The position numbers and the translations under genes were made by a program. The notes under the pieces are model-generated. The model searched no databases. It was given only the letters and a program-made list of their open reading frames with translations, and was not told the origin of the DNA. This document shows, in pieces, positions 51,901 to 64,000 of a DNA stretch of 64,000 nt (its first letter is position 1; each line of letters opens with the position of its first letter). Location of the stretch: contig QANZ01055664.1 in the NCBI GenBank assembly GCA_003254925.1, positions 76,457 to 140,456 on the forward strand, read 5' to 3'. This stretch comes from Chamaecrista fasciculata. Lineage: Eukaryota; Streptophyta; Magnoliopsida; Fabales; Fabaceae.

Positions 51901-52242
51901 TTCTTCATTGGAAATAAGTGGCATTGTGTAATGAGTACTTCAAGTTAAAACTACTTCTAATCATTTGTTTTTCTTTGTTTCTGTTAGCATATTGACCAAC
52001 CAGCAAGATAAAAGATACAGGTTATGCCAAGTTTTTTTTATGTATTGTTTCACAATACAGTGTAAGACATTTTTTAAACAAACAGTATATAAAGCAGACT
52101 ATAGGAGTAATGAGGAAAGAAATAAAGAATTTTCCTTATAGAAATTTTAATAATATTAATGTATGATTATACCTGAACCCTGCTCCTCTGAACCACTGGA
52201 CAGACTAGTTGAAGATCTTGATTCTTTGCGCAAGCGACCCAT
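45963..52242 (-). CDS. Transposase_24-like nuclear protein, copy A (7 exons)
   Basis: Exons: 52242-52173, 51859-51612, 51175-50969, 50081-49989, 49864-49760, 49665-49261, 46118-45963, encoding 427 residues in frame. The N-terminus is Ser/Gly-rich, then a basic AT-hook-like KKGRGRTRGL and a conserved LDVLIHPTKLVAVGPGRKDF. The middle (NWRLPNTYLVRR ... LYRNWRNRLHHHY ... GQKSFQAISYE ... TGKEP ... LWELTHKRANGEWVDEA) resembles the plant Transposase_24 (Ptta/En/Spm) domain. The C-terminus is a long coiled coil ending EAQLHEAEDVITDLRAEL. No DDE catalytic domain or inverted repeats surround it, so I infer a host-type gene derived from a transposon component. The paralogue downstream in the window shares exon phases and lengths. 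Its last intron (3.1 kb) carries a LINE relic and a solo LTR. Confidence 0.82.
46480..49060 (+). pseudogene. RTE-type LINE reverse transcriptase relic, split by an LTR
   Basis: Before the LTR the plus strand encodes SFEYLETIIQNKKEIEVEVNH, and after it MRMLQWISGHTRKYKIINE, both matching the conserved 3' part of plant RTE non-LTR reverse transcriptases (SFKYLGS-II-, MRMLRWM-GHTRKDKIRNE). The two parts join across the LTR target site (WIKWRK then V LGV). Stops and frameshifts between them show long decay. It lies in the last intron of the transposase-like gene, in antisense orientation. Confidence 0.8.
46636..48797 (+). mobile_element. Solo LTR of a retrotransposon (2.16 kb)
   Basis: Begins tgatggaaattgtgcc and ends aatctccaaca (TG...CA). 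It has a perfect 5-bp target duplication gaaag at 46631-46635 and 48798-48802. A TATA box ctataaaa at 48227 (+) and a structured R-U5-like region follow. No gag-pol sequence is present. The LTR interrupts the LINE relic, so it is the younger insertion. The long LTR suggests a Copia- or Gypsy-type element; I cannot decide which without the internal part. Confidence 0.88.
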
Positions 52243-53160
52243 AGTCCTCAGTCAAATACTTTGTTTGAATACAACCTTCATTAATGTAACAAACATTAAT
52301 AGGATTCGAATATAATGTAAGAGGACGCCAAATCAACCAGATTATTCATTGTGGACAAGAGAAGTTGTTATTTAATAATACACTGCAATAAACTATGGGT
52401 TCCCCAACCCCTATTACTCTACACTTTAACAGTGCAAGAAAAGCAACAAACTTTTTCCCCAATCCCTATTACTCAACACTTTGAGTCTTTCCCACTCACA
52501 TGAATGCATCACCGACTTAACATCAGAAAGAGCTTTGAGTTCCCAAAATGGCTAATCAAGGAGAATTTCCTTTTGAAAAGGAAATGGATAAAAGGATTTG
52601 TGTGCACACTCACCAGAAGGTCAAAGGTCCATTCCATACTTCTAAATCTATATTAATGGATTAAATATTGAATCATGCACCTCAAAGACTAGAGAGTATG
52701 TAAATCAGAACTTTCTCTATCATTTGTTTATTATAATAGTAGGGAAGTAAGGTTGAAGAAAATCAGATTACTACATATTTAATAGAAGGCAGTAAAAACA
52801 TTGAGAAAATTTGAGCAAAATATTACAATTGCAATCAGTACCACAGAAAGTGCGTGCCTCGTAAAAGAAATAACAGGCTTACTATAACAGTGAGTTCCTC
52901 CTTCAGCAGAAGACTAAACCGCTTGAGAGATTAGGGCAATGAATTGCTGAAACAAAAAAGGAAACGAAGGCTGATTCGAAACAAATGGGCAAATTTTCTT
53001 GAAGGGTTTTCGAAAATTATAAGAAAATCGATTATGGGTTTCACAATCTCAGCTCAAGAAATTACAGAGAAGACGAGCAAGCGACGTCGACGTGAAAAAT
53101 CTGTAAATTGGATTTTCAAGGGCGACAAAGTAGTGAAGAAGAGGGTCGTCTAAACGCATA
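52243..53160 (-). other. Promoter/5' UTR region of copy A
   Basis: The stretch 52940-53160 is less AT-rich than its flanks, with pyrimidine-rich minus-strand sequence that looks like a 5' UTR. A plus-strand open frame of 69 codons there is its antisense and very basic. Exact UTR exons and start are not resolved. Confidence 0.4.
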
Positions 53161-55427
53161 TTTGCGGCGATATAATAACTCGTTGCTTTACGAGTATTTT
53201 GTTATAATATTATAATAATTATTAGATGTGAATATTTATTATTGTCTTTTGATATGCTCTATAAAATTGTGTTTATCAATTTTTAGTTTTTATGTACATC
53301 AATATAAGTCTATCTCTATTCTCTTCATTATGTATATTAAATTAAGTACATCCCTTATGTATTAATATAAAAAGGTTATGAAAATTGAATAAAAATATCA
53401 TTATTATCTTCTACATTTCTTTACTTCGAGTATTCTCATTTTATATATATTTTATAACATCTTTCATATGTTTACCAAAAAATAATAACATCTTTGACAT
53501 ATTTTCCAATTTATGCATTTATTTATAAATTGGAAAATAGACTTAGAATTTATTTTAGTCCCTCACAGTTTCACTCTTTTTTATTGGGTTCTTCTTAGAT
53601 TTCTTTTTCTGACTTCTTTTTTCGCCAAATTTCTCTTCTCAACTTGGTTTCTCGCAATTTATTTGGTTTTCAATGTGGGTTCTCTAATTGTATTTTGACT
53701 AAATTAATGATATAATAATATTAATTAAAAATTTAACAGTATTAAGTATTATTAACATAACATTAATTATCACATAAACATATTTTCATATTATTAAATA
53801 TAATCATTATAACTAATTATTCTAAGATGTCAACATGAAGGACTAAAAATAAAATTTTAGTGGAAAAACTAATATGCATTTAACAAGGATAAAAAAGAAA
53901 AGCTAATGCATTTGAGATCTTGTCCTAACTTCCTATTTTCCTTTTTTAAGGGTTGCACTTTTGTAAATTGTATTTGTATAAATAGTTAGTCGTATATAGT
54001 AGTAAAATTTTGGTGGTTTTTAAATTAGACATTTATCTTCTATGGAAAATAAACAATGTCTTTTAAAATAAATTATAATCATAACACCTCTCAAAATAAC
54101 ATTTATTTTTTGTTAAATTTATAATTTACTAAAAAAAATTTAATTTAATATAATTTATTGGGTCAAAATTATAAATGTGATTTATTATATTTTTTAAAAA
54201 AGTTTATTAGCTAAGAACGTATTTAATATCTGTCATGTCTTAGCCAAACCATATTAGATTGTTACTTATTTCTTAAAACATAATGTATTCTTTTAACTTC
54301 ATTAAAAAAAGTTTAATATTTTTTAAAGAAAAGGTGTGCAATTTTTAACACCAAGAAACAAAAAAATATGATATACGCATGGTTTTATTCATGCAATACT
54401 AATTACGCTACTATTCCCATAATTTGCACTGTAAACTCGTGTTAAGTTTTGAAAATTCAATATTTGTTTGGTAATGTGAAATACCATTATACCAATAATT
54501 AGTAGTAGTACACAAGAAAAACTCAGATCAATTACATGAGGCCTTTATTAAGAATTTTTTTTCTCGATATTTAACAAATCGAGGGGTGTTTTGTAAAGTG
54601 AAGCTACTTCATTCATATCCATGGTTTTGGCCAAACACTTTGATTCTTCAGTTAAAAGCTAAAACACTTGGACCAAATTTGACATTTGTCCACACCATAT
54701 CAACATCCAGAGTGCCCATCTCCATCCTTACGATTAAAATATAAATTAATTTGGCACTACCATGTTGATCCCACATTAAGAATCATTAGAGCCTCAAGAG
54801 TAGCAGTGACATTGATTCAATTTTATTTAGATGGAAAGTTATCTTGATCTTCACCCACTTTTATCTCACCTTGTGAAATAATCTTTTGAGGTTTCTTTCT
54901 CCCTTGACATAACTCAAGATTTAAACCATAATTTTCATTTCTTAAAAAGTTGACAATTTCAATTTTAGAGCCAAAAAAACTCAGTAAACTCCATATAGGT
55001 CAATACTCAATACCAATTGTCTTGCTCTCTCCAAACTAAACACTATCAAATTCTAAAGAAACAAACAAAAAAAATTTCAACTACGAAAACAGACCTTTAA
55101 AGAACAAGATAATACTTAAAACCTTGAACCTTTCTTCACATATTTAGCTTTGAGTTGGTACCTACTTAAGGATTCAAGTAACCGCAGATACAAGAAAACC
55201 CAACATTTTTATGCTCTTACCAAATCCAGGGAAGTGTCAAATCTTAAATAAAAAGCAATAAAGTTGAGTCTAAATCTTATCAAAGTTAGAGATACAAATG
55301 ACTCAGAATTCTGGATAACGAAGCTATTAACATAAGCCAAAAAAGGAAAACCAGGAGGATAAGATGCCAAGACTCACCAGCACTCTAGTTTATGGGCAAA
55401 CGGCTAAAACTTTTTTCATTCACTTTC
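53161..55427. other. AT-rich intergenic spacer between the two paralogues
   Basis: About 2.3 kb, extremely AT-rich, separating the presumed 5' end of copy A from the 3' end of copy B. I see no supported gene, RNA or complete transposon. Confidence 0.5.
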
Positions 55428-58400
55428 TTAACGCATGCCAAACCTGCGTAGCTCTGCTCTAAGGTCTGTTATCACATCTTCTGCCTCATGGAGCTGAGCT
55501 TCGAGCTCTTTCATCTTTTTGTTCGTCCTTGAGGATTCTGCTTCAGTTGACTAATCAAAAGAAGACAAGGGTAAATAGCACATCACCAGAAAATCTTTAT
55601 GTAATTGACTTCACATATTTTTGAAGTTAAAGTAAAAATGTAATAAGAACCCAACTTTTCTTTCTCTCTTCTTTATTATTATTTTTTTGTGTGATGAACA
55701 ATCTTATGGATCTAACTATCTCCAAAAAATATGAAATGGAATACCAAATAATGTTTAGTTCAGCATATATATATACCAAGTTTACTAAGTTTTTGAAGAA
55801 TTGATCGTAAGAACCAGTTTCAATTATTGAACATGGGAATTTCTAACCAATTTCATTTTCATAATTTAATGAGTATGTGTAACTAAATAAAGAAATAAAG
55901 AGCCTATTAGTCTATAACCTTTTCAATGTTGAGTGCAAAACAAAATTTTTTCATGACAGTGATCACTCTGTTAGCATGCAGCAAGACTTTCAAAATATCT
56001 ATATTATTAAGGAAGGTTAATGCTAAAAAAGCTTCAACTTATTTAAGTATTAAACTTTTGAAAACGCGTTTAAGTATTAAACTTACTGGCAATTTATGCT
56101 GGGACAACGCAGCCTGAATGGCAGTCTGAACCTGGGTGCTGATCGCATGCATCTCTATCTGACGATCTTGTAAACGAGCCTCGGCCTCCTCTCGTTTCCG
56201 CCGTTCCTCCGATAGTTGGGACTCAACCTCAGCAAGCTTAGCCCTTGCCTCATTGCACTTTCTCTTAGCCTCCTCGGTTTCCCTCTTTTGGGCATCTAAC
56301 TCAGCCTGTAGCTGTCTTGCATGAACTCTAAAGGAGCTTCCTTCATTAATACTCAGCATATGAGATTTCTTTCCTACAAGGGACTTAAAGGCAGATTCAA
56401 TAATTTCTGGTTCAATTTCTGCAGCCTCATTCCCAGAATCATCTATCTCATTCAGCTTTTCAACAATCTGTTGAGTAACCTTTTCCTGCAATAAATTGAC
56501 ACAAAAACCAACCTTAGAAATGAAAGGGGGAAAATCAAATTTAAATAGAAAATGTTGAGTTATTTTACTTACATGGATTTCCTTAGATGCCTCATCAACC
56601 CATTCCCCATTGGCCCTTTTGTGGGTCAATTCCCACAACTGATGCAGATCAGGCTCCTTGCCAGTCACTGCATCCCGCTACAAAAGTACATACATCATAA
56701 TAAACAGCGTGAGAAATGAAATACAATTTGATATGAAATATCAAAAGATGAGGTTGGATTTGGATTGAAATCTCACTGCCTCATAGCTAACAGCTTGAAA
56801 GGATTTTGGCCCACAAGAATGATTAACCGTCTGTTTTGCTTTATTTAACTTGTTTTTCGCACTCATTGCCTGGAGGTAAAAAAGAAACATTTATCAACCC
56901 TATCAAGATCCACAGAATACGAGCGGAAAGAAGAGGAAAATAAAGTCTTGTACCTCAAAAGATGGGCTGCTGAAATAATCAACTAAAGTTTTCCAATCAG
57001 CACTATTGATATCATCAGGGACATGTTTTAAGGCCTCTTCCTTAGTTGGAAACGTTGTGTAATAATTATGAAGTCTGTTGCGCCAATTCCGATATAAACG
57101 ACCAGCTTCATCTATTATAGCCTTCCGTACAAAAACTGTATCTGGAAGTCTCCAATTATCCTGTAAACAAGAATAAAACCAACCGTACATGTTCAATGTA
57201 AGAAAAGAAATATGAAGGCAGAGGCTAAGACATCCTCTTGAGGTGAGCAAAAGGGAAAAGAAAAAGACACTTGACCATGGAGAGAACCTGAGTTTCCAGA
57301 GAGTATACGCATCATTTGGGCAATAAATAAGGAGTTTGAAGAAAGACTTTAAGATTTTTAAGCATAAAAAAACTTAAAAATCCAGAACTGAACTAAGGTC
57401 CAAATAACTGTTATCACACCAGCAATGATCTGACAAAAAATCACAGAGAGCCAAAGATCACTTGGGTCTCTATAACTTACCAATGAAAAGAGTAGGATCC
57501 ACCATTAGGGTACATTGTCAAGAAATTATAGATATCAGCAAAAATCATTATAGGCCTTCTGAGAGCTTTAACTTTTCAGAGGTCTAGAAACAAAACAAGC
57601 TTAAGCATCAAAAAGGTCTTGCTCTTTTTATTTCAGTTTTCAGATGCACCTCTTGTTAGGGAAAAAATAAGTTTATTGAGTGAAATAAGAATGAAAAGAA
57701 AATAGATATATATATATGTATCCCTTTGCATAAGAAAAAAAAACTACAGCTTTAGAAAGCCAAAGAGTAATGCCCACAAGAGCCAAGAAAACAACCTTCT
57801 TAAAGACAACAATATTTATATTAAATCATCCTCTATAAAAGAATCAGAAATAACTTACCAGAATCTTTTGCACTATTGTATCCCTTACACTCTGTGGAAC
57901 TCTCTTCCACTTAGAGACATTATGACGGGCATTCTGGCGTACAATTACAGAAAGATCTGTAATGAAATCTTTACGCCCTGGACCTACTGCCACCATCTTT
58001 GTTGGATGAATGAGAACATCCAGCTTTCCATCAGCACTCTGTTGACGCTTCATCTCTAACGTCAACCCTCTTGTTGGTCCTCTTCCTCTTTTCTTAGGCA
58101 TGGAGAAATCTAAAAACGCAAGACATGGCAGAAAGAGTACAAGATATAATCTTAACAGCCAGGACCTACAGTTATTACATATATATCTTATATTATATGG
58201 CTCCACCCCTTTCTGGTCGTCCATGTTTAAAACTATAGTCTATGAAATTAAAAACAAGAGAAAATTTACTNTAATAAAGCACACACACACGAGCAAATAA
58301 AGGGGAAAAAACAGCATCCTTATAGATAACCGATTCCAAAGGCACAAAGAAAAAATGAGTAAGATAGAATCAAGAGAAACCGAGAAAGAAAGCAGACAGA

Positions 58401-61400
58401 ATATAAGCAGATCTTGGATGTGGTCCTAGATATTACAATCTATTAACAATTACCATGAAATTCTATGTATGGTTAAGCATCATATTAAACACACAAAAAA
58501 AAATTGGAGAAGCATATAGCATTTCCCTTAGAATACCTAACCCTTATATTTTTTCTAAGAAACAACGTGGAAAGGAAAAGGAAATAAGAGAGTGGAGCAA
58601 GATAAATACTTTGCTGCAAGTAATTTGTAGTTATAACATCCTCTTGCTTCTCTTCCAAATCCTCAGGACCAGGACTCACTACTGCCAAGTTTGATGGATC
58701 AATCATGCCGCCCAAATTTCCCACAGCACTCTCTTGAAGCTTCCTCTTACTAGTTGATCCTTTTGGGCGTCCTCGTCCCCTTTTCATAGATGTAGCGCTG
58801 GCATCTGTACCTTAAACGAAAAACATATAGGGTAGAAGAGTATAAAATATGATTGTGTGCTGTTAATATATATAGGCATAGCCATTGGCCACCAATCCCC
58901 CTTCTCTCCCTCCCCCCAAAAAGTAACTAAGTAAGCAAAAGACTGACAACAATACATATGACAGCAGGCACTAAAGGTTAATTTAGAAGGCAGGGCCCAC
59001 TACAAAGTAGAGGTTGTAACAGATCCTAGTATCTTCTATCACAGCAAATTGGAATAACCAGAAAACTCAAAGATAAGTGACATTATCCCAAACTAATCTA
59101 CTCCATTAACAATTATGACATGCTATATTTTAAAACAAAAAATAAATAAATGTGGAAAAGCATCAAATTCAACAAATAAAAGTAATAAAAGTAACAAGCA
59201 TATTCTCTTTTCCACATATCAATACGAATCATTATTTTTTTGGTTAAAAGGGAGAGAAGAGAACTATCATTGAAGCAAAGACAAAAAGGTTACAAGTAAG
59301 CAGGAATACAAGATCAATCATGTGTAACTCATGACTATACCCGTTTGCTGCTCCCCTTCAAAGCCAGTACCGATCTCCACTAAGTTTGATGGAACAGTAA
59401 GAATGTCTAAGTTGTCATTTGCACTATTTTGGCAGTTCTTCAGACTTGCTGACGCTTTCGGTCGTCCCCGTCCCTTTCTCAAATATGTGTTACCTTCACA
59501 AAAAGCACAGAACATAGAGCATATGTAATTACAAGTATATAAAATAAATGTGGAAAAGCATCAAATTCAACAAATAAAAGTAACAAGGATATTCTCTTTT
59601 CCACATATAAATACTAATCACTATTTTTTGGTTAAAAGGGATAGAAGAGAACTATCATTGAAGCAAAGACAAAAAGGATACAAGTAAGCAGGAATACAAG
59701 ATCAATCATGTGTAACTTATGACTATACCCATTTGCTTCTCCCCTTCATAGCCAGTACCGATCTCCACTAAGTTTGATGGAACAGTAAGAACGTCTAAGT
59801 TGTCATTTGCACTCTTTTGGCAGTTCTTCAGACTTGCTGACGCTTTCGGTCGTCCCCGTCCCTTTCTCAAATATGTGTTACCTGCACAGAAAGCACAGAA
59901 CATAGAGCATATGTAATTATAAGTATATACCTGCATAAAACATATGTCATAGTTATAGAAATTGCACAATATGGGCGTTTCAACTTGATTCAGCAGCCAA
60001 ACCAGAAGAAAGGAATTGGTGCACAAATTGCTGAAATCATTCATTGCACAGAAATCATGAACATCACAATTTCAACAATTCATAAACCCCCTCTTCTGAT
60101 GAGTTTGTCAGGAACCTTTAGCTTATCAGATATTGAATCAAACGACAATGAATTATTGAAAAAGAGAACCCTTGCTTGATGGAAGGGAAGTGTTGGATGA
60201 ATGTCCAAGAGTGTTTCAAGATTGAGGAATGTGCTCCTAGTAAAAATGAGTAAAGAGAAAGAGAGGTTTGTATATTTACATAAAATATATTTATGATTTA
60301 GCCACTCAAGTATACTTAAATCATAATATATTTAAGTATGTAAGAACTACGAAGAAATAATTAAATTTGACTTCGTTTGTTATGACTTATTATTAACTAT
60401 AATTTTTTCAGACTTACACTAATGTTTTTTGTCAACTTAGTTACATGAAATATCTTAAATTGTTTTTCTTTGTATTTGTGAATCTTACATTTTAATATGA
60501 TTTACAATTTACGGTTCAAAAATGATATACTCAATTCATGATTGGTATTGTGATTTGATATCTATACATAGGTAATTACAAGTCTACCTGTTTGCTTCTC
60601 TTCACGGCTGAGAACATTTTCCACTATGTTTGAAATAAGATTGTCCAAGTTTCCATAGTCACTCTCATCAAACATCTTCCGAACCGGTGCCCCTCTTGGT
60701 CGGCTTGGCCCTGGTCCATTCCTCATAGGTGCATTACCTACATCTAAAACACAAAACATGGTAGATATAAGACAAGTTAAAGTTATAGCACATATAAAAT
60801 GTTATAGTCCATGAAGATTAGGAATTATGCCATGCAATTTGACAACCTATTAATATGCTTAAACATCGCATTCAACAAAAAAATAAGCTCTATATGGAAA
60901 ATCAAATAAATTTTCATTTTAGTAGAACTAGACATTTACATAAAAGAAGCTAAAAAAAAATACAAGAGAACAAGATAGTACTAAAACAAATTAAATATAT
61001 ATAATTTTACCTGCTACATGCTCCTCCCCACTGCCAAAACCTGCTTCCACTGAGTTTGATGGATTAGTGAGAATGTCCAAGTTTCCATCAGAACTCTCTT
61101 GGAACTCCTTCAAAACTCTTGGTCTTCTTAGTTGTCCAAACCTCGTCCTTTTAGGCATGGTACCGATATCTATAACAAAAACATATACCAAAAGACAAGA
61201 ACCATTAGCCTAACTGCCTCCCAGTTTGCTTCCCAAAGAACAACAGAAAGTGTAATGTGCAAAGGACAAGTATTACCATAAACATGCCATCCCAGTGATT
61301 TTTACTAATGAAAAATTAGAAAATAAAGAGGAGAATAAGGGATACATCAAAACATTACTATACCTGCTTCCTGCTCCTCTTCAAATCCAGAACCTTCCTC

Positions 61401-61526
61401 GACTTCCTCAACTTCCACCATTTCAGACTGTTTAGCTAGAATGTCCAGCTTGTCATCTACTTTTACTGGCTTCTTCCCAGCATTTGACCTTTTTAGTCGT
61501 CCTCCTCGTCCCTTTCTCTTAGGCAT
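55428..61526 (-). CDS. Transposase_24-like protein with AT-hook exon array, copy B (12 exons)
   Basis: Exons: 61526-61364, 61169-61011, 60743-60588, 59881-59729, 59493-59341, 58810-58610, 58109-57859, 57160-56954, 56869-56777, 56677-56573, 56485-56087, 55550-55428. They join in frame to 720 residues. The first six exons are variants of one module: a basic (R/K)KGRGRP-type AT-hook followed by a conserved line like GNLDILTNPSNSVEAG and an acidic end. Perfect RGRP cores are present in exons 4, 5 and 6. Exons 7-12 match copy A one for one: exon lengths 251/248, 207/207, 93/93, 105/105, 399/405, 123/156. The core carries NWRNRLHNYY, GPKSFQAVSYE, TGKEPDLHQLWELTHKRANG and a coiled-coil tail ending EAQLHEAEDVITDLRAEL. 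Minor-groove AT binding in the nucleus is the likely role (inference). Confidence 0.82.
59144..59930. repeat. Near-perfect ~390-bp tandem duplication including one exon
   Basis: Two copies (about 59144-59540 and 59541-59930) run from aaataaatgtggaaaagcat to gcatatgtaattacaagtat. They differ by a 10-bp indel and scattered substitutions. Each contains one complete 153-bp exon (59493-59341 and 59881-59729) of copy B plus intron sequence. The high identity makes this the youngest step of the exon amplification. Confidence 0.9.
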
Positions 61527-61862
61527 GGCTTAAGGTTCTGAATCGAAATTATAGAAATTAAAAAATAAATAAAAAAGGAAGAATTTTAAGCAAACCCCAC
61601 AGTCCAAAATGAGTTGTAACAGATTACCAGAGCCAGAAACCTAACCAAACTGTTTGAAAATTAAGGATCGAAGAACAACTCGCTAAGGCAAAGAGACTTA
61701 ATAGACGTATTTATTGATAGACTGCACAAAAGTCGTTGCTTTTTTTTTCGTAATCTAAACTAGGTTTTGCTACAATTTTCGTCACCAAAACCCTACTTCG
61801 AAATGACGCAATTCTAGAAGCTTAAAGCCGAATAGAGAGTGAATAGAAGGAGACTAACTTAC

Positions 61863-61950
61863 CAGAGATGCCGATTGCCGCCGATATTGATGTCGTCGGT
61901 GCTCTCAGAATGCCGTGAGTCTCAAAAGTTTCAAGGTTTTGATAAACTGA
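61863..61950 (-). other. Probable 5' UTR exon of copy B
   Basis: Minus-strand GGCGGCAATCGGCATCTCTG is followed by donor GTAAGTTAG at 61862. The next acceptor TTTCGATTCAG ends at 61538, 11 bases before the start codon at 61526. The upstream edge is estimated. Confidence 0.6.
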
Positions 61951-62027
61951 CGAAAACACTGCTTTTTATTATGCTGCGTCGTCTTCATTTCGTTGCCTTA
62001 TTTTTTGTTTTCTTTTTTTCTTTTTTT

Positions 62028-62960
62028 AATTTGATGTCACTCTGCATTATTTATTAATTATTTTTCCTTTGATCAATTTTTATAGATTTAACTGTTAAGG
62101 GTATGATTCCAAAATATTTTTGGATTCTATTTTTACTTTTTGATTTTCTATATCTTTCAATTATTTTTTGTTCATATTTTTTATTTTTATTATTTTATCA
62201 CATTTAAGTATATTTTTTTTCTTATATTTCTATCTATCTATTTATAGTATATTATGAAGATTTAACCTTTTTTTTTTGGTCCGATATGAATATCTAACTT
62301 TAATTTACATATTTTAAATATTTTTAATTTGTTCATTACTCATTATTAAGTGGTCATTATTATGTGGATCGACTTGCAATAACATTTTATATGCGAATCA
62401 CTCTATGTGGCAACGACTTTTAGTAACAACACGTTAATGACGTTTTCATTTAATGTCCCGTAATCGTCATCTTCTCTTCATATTCTCTCTTCTTCTTTTC
62501 TTTTTTTCATATTCTCTCTTCTTCTTTTCTTTTTTTTTTTAATTTGATGTCGCTTTGCATTATTTATTAATTATTTTTCCTTTTGATCAATTTTTATAGA
62601 TTTAACTTTTAAGGGTATGATTCCAAAATATTTTTTGATTTTATTTTTACTTTTTGATTTTCTATATTGTTCAAGTATTTTTTTTCATATTTTTTATTTT
62701 TATTATTTTATCAAATTTAACTATATTTTTTTGGTTATATTTCTATTTATAATTTTTTATGAAAATGTAACTTTTTTGCCTAATATGAAAATCTAACTTT
62801 AATTTATATATTCTAGATATTTCTAATTTGTCGCAAGTCATTATTACGTGGATCGACTTGCGACAACAGTTTGCATGCAAATCACTCTACGTGGCAACGA
62901 CTTTTAGTAACGACACATTAATGACGTTTTCATTTAATATCTCGTAATTGTCATCTTTTC
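62028..62960. repeat. Two tandem copies of a ~500-bp non-coding repeat
   Basis: Both copies start aatttgatgtc (62028 and 62541) and share ttatagatttaac, aagggtatgattccaaaata, gtggatcgacttgc, tggcaacgacttttagtaac and aatgacgttttcatttaat. The spacing between matching points is about 485-513 bp because of indels. No open frame is supported. It may be a satellite-like piece or a transposon fragment. Confidence 0.85.
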
Positions 62961-63111
62961 TTCATATTCTCTTTTTTTTTTCTTTTTCTATTTTCTGTTG
63001 CAAAAATTAATTTCATTCACCGAATATTTTCTTTTCTTCTATTTATAGCTAGATGCGCGAAGTAAGTCAAATTTAAATTAGTCGATGTAAAGCTTCAAAA
63101 ATTGGGGCAAC

Positions 63112-63718
<607 letters not shown>

Positions 63719-64000
63719 ACTATTTTTTTACTAAATAAATATGGCAGCATTTATTAAATATATAATAACATTAATGAGTGACATGATCTATTAACATAGA
63801 TAGAAAACAAAATTCATTGTGATGGTATCAAAATAAGAAAAAATTCAGAGAAAATTAACTCAAAAAGGTGAAAAGCAAAAATAAAATTTGGGTTAATAAT
63901 TTATTACCTCCTCAAATATTATGATAAATTAAAACTCTATTTTGGTCCATCATGTATTGACGTTTTTGATCAATTTGATTTGATTGTTCTTAGAATTTTT
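63719..64000. other. AT-rich end of window, foldback debris
   Basis: The last bases (ctctattttggtccatcatg) look like the edge of another 'ttttggtcc' foldback arm running out of the window. No gene is supported. Confidence 0.35.

Noticed and set aside
52944-53153. 69-codon basic plus-strand frame
   Set aside because: Its reverse strand looks like the 5' UTR of copy A, and the Lys/Arg richness comes from a pyrimidine-rich leader read backward.

Overview
This 64 kb window is nuclear DNA of a flowering plant, almost certainly a eudicot and possibly a rosid; I cannot name the species. The evidence is AT-rich, intron-dense genes with GT-AG introns, plant-only families (DYW-type PPR, CC-NBS-LRR, SURNod19, HEN1, plant Transposase_24), small plant transposons and a decayed plastid psbC fragment. 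Two unresolved bases occur, at 37814 and 58271.

Layout. 1-900: foldback transposon debris. 1047-5045 (+): UTP6, a ribosome-biogenesis gene of 6 coding exons. It converges on 5949-11362 (-), plastid histidinol dehydrogenase of 14 coding exons. 12.1-15.5 kb: transposon relics. 15.5-24.2 kb (-): a CC-NBS-LRR resistance gene with a long C-terminal extension, carrying one frameshift and one in-frame stop. 24.7-25.8 kb: a broken partial copy of a PPR gene, split by a foldback element with a perfect 10-bp target duplication. 26.7-27.9 kb: a SINE with a nested non-autonomous hAT element. 28316-30118 (+): the intact intronless PPR-DYW gene. 30821-36751 (-): HEN1, with a 5' UTR exon near 38.3 kb and a solo LTR (38397-39429) directly upstream. 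41080-43627 (-): a secreted SURNod19-family protein. 45963-52242 and 55428-61526 (both -): tandem paralogues with a Transposase_24-type core and a coiled-coil tail; the second has a multiplied AT-hook-like exon. The first carries an RTE LINE relic split by a 2.16 kb solo LTR in its last intron. 62.0-63.0 kb: two diverged copies of a ~0.5 kb repeat. 63.1-63.7 kb: a psbC piece between arms of a foldback element family also seen at the left edge.

The coding joins for UTP6, HDH, HEN1, SURNod19 and both transposase-like genes were worked out by hand from splice sites and stay in frame to the stop. No operon-like cooperation is expected. The housekeeping genes act separately in rRNA processing, histidine synthesis and small-RNA methylation. 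The best leads are the AT-hook exon array, the exon-pair array in the NLR tail, the LTR that may have become the HEN1 promoter, and the plastid cargo inside a foldback element.
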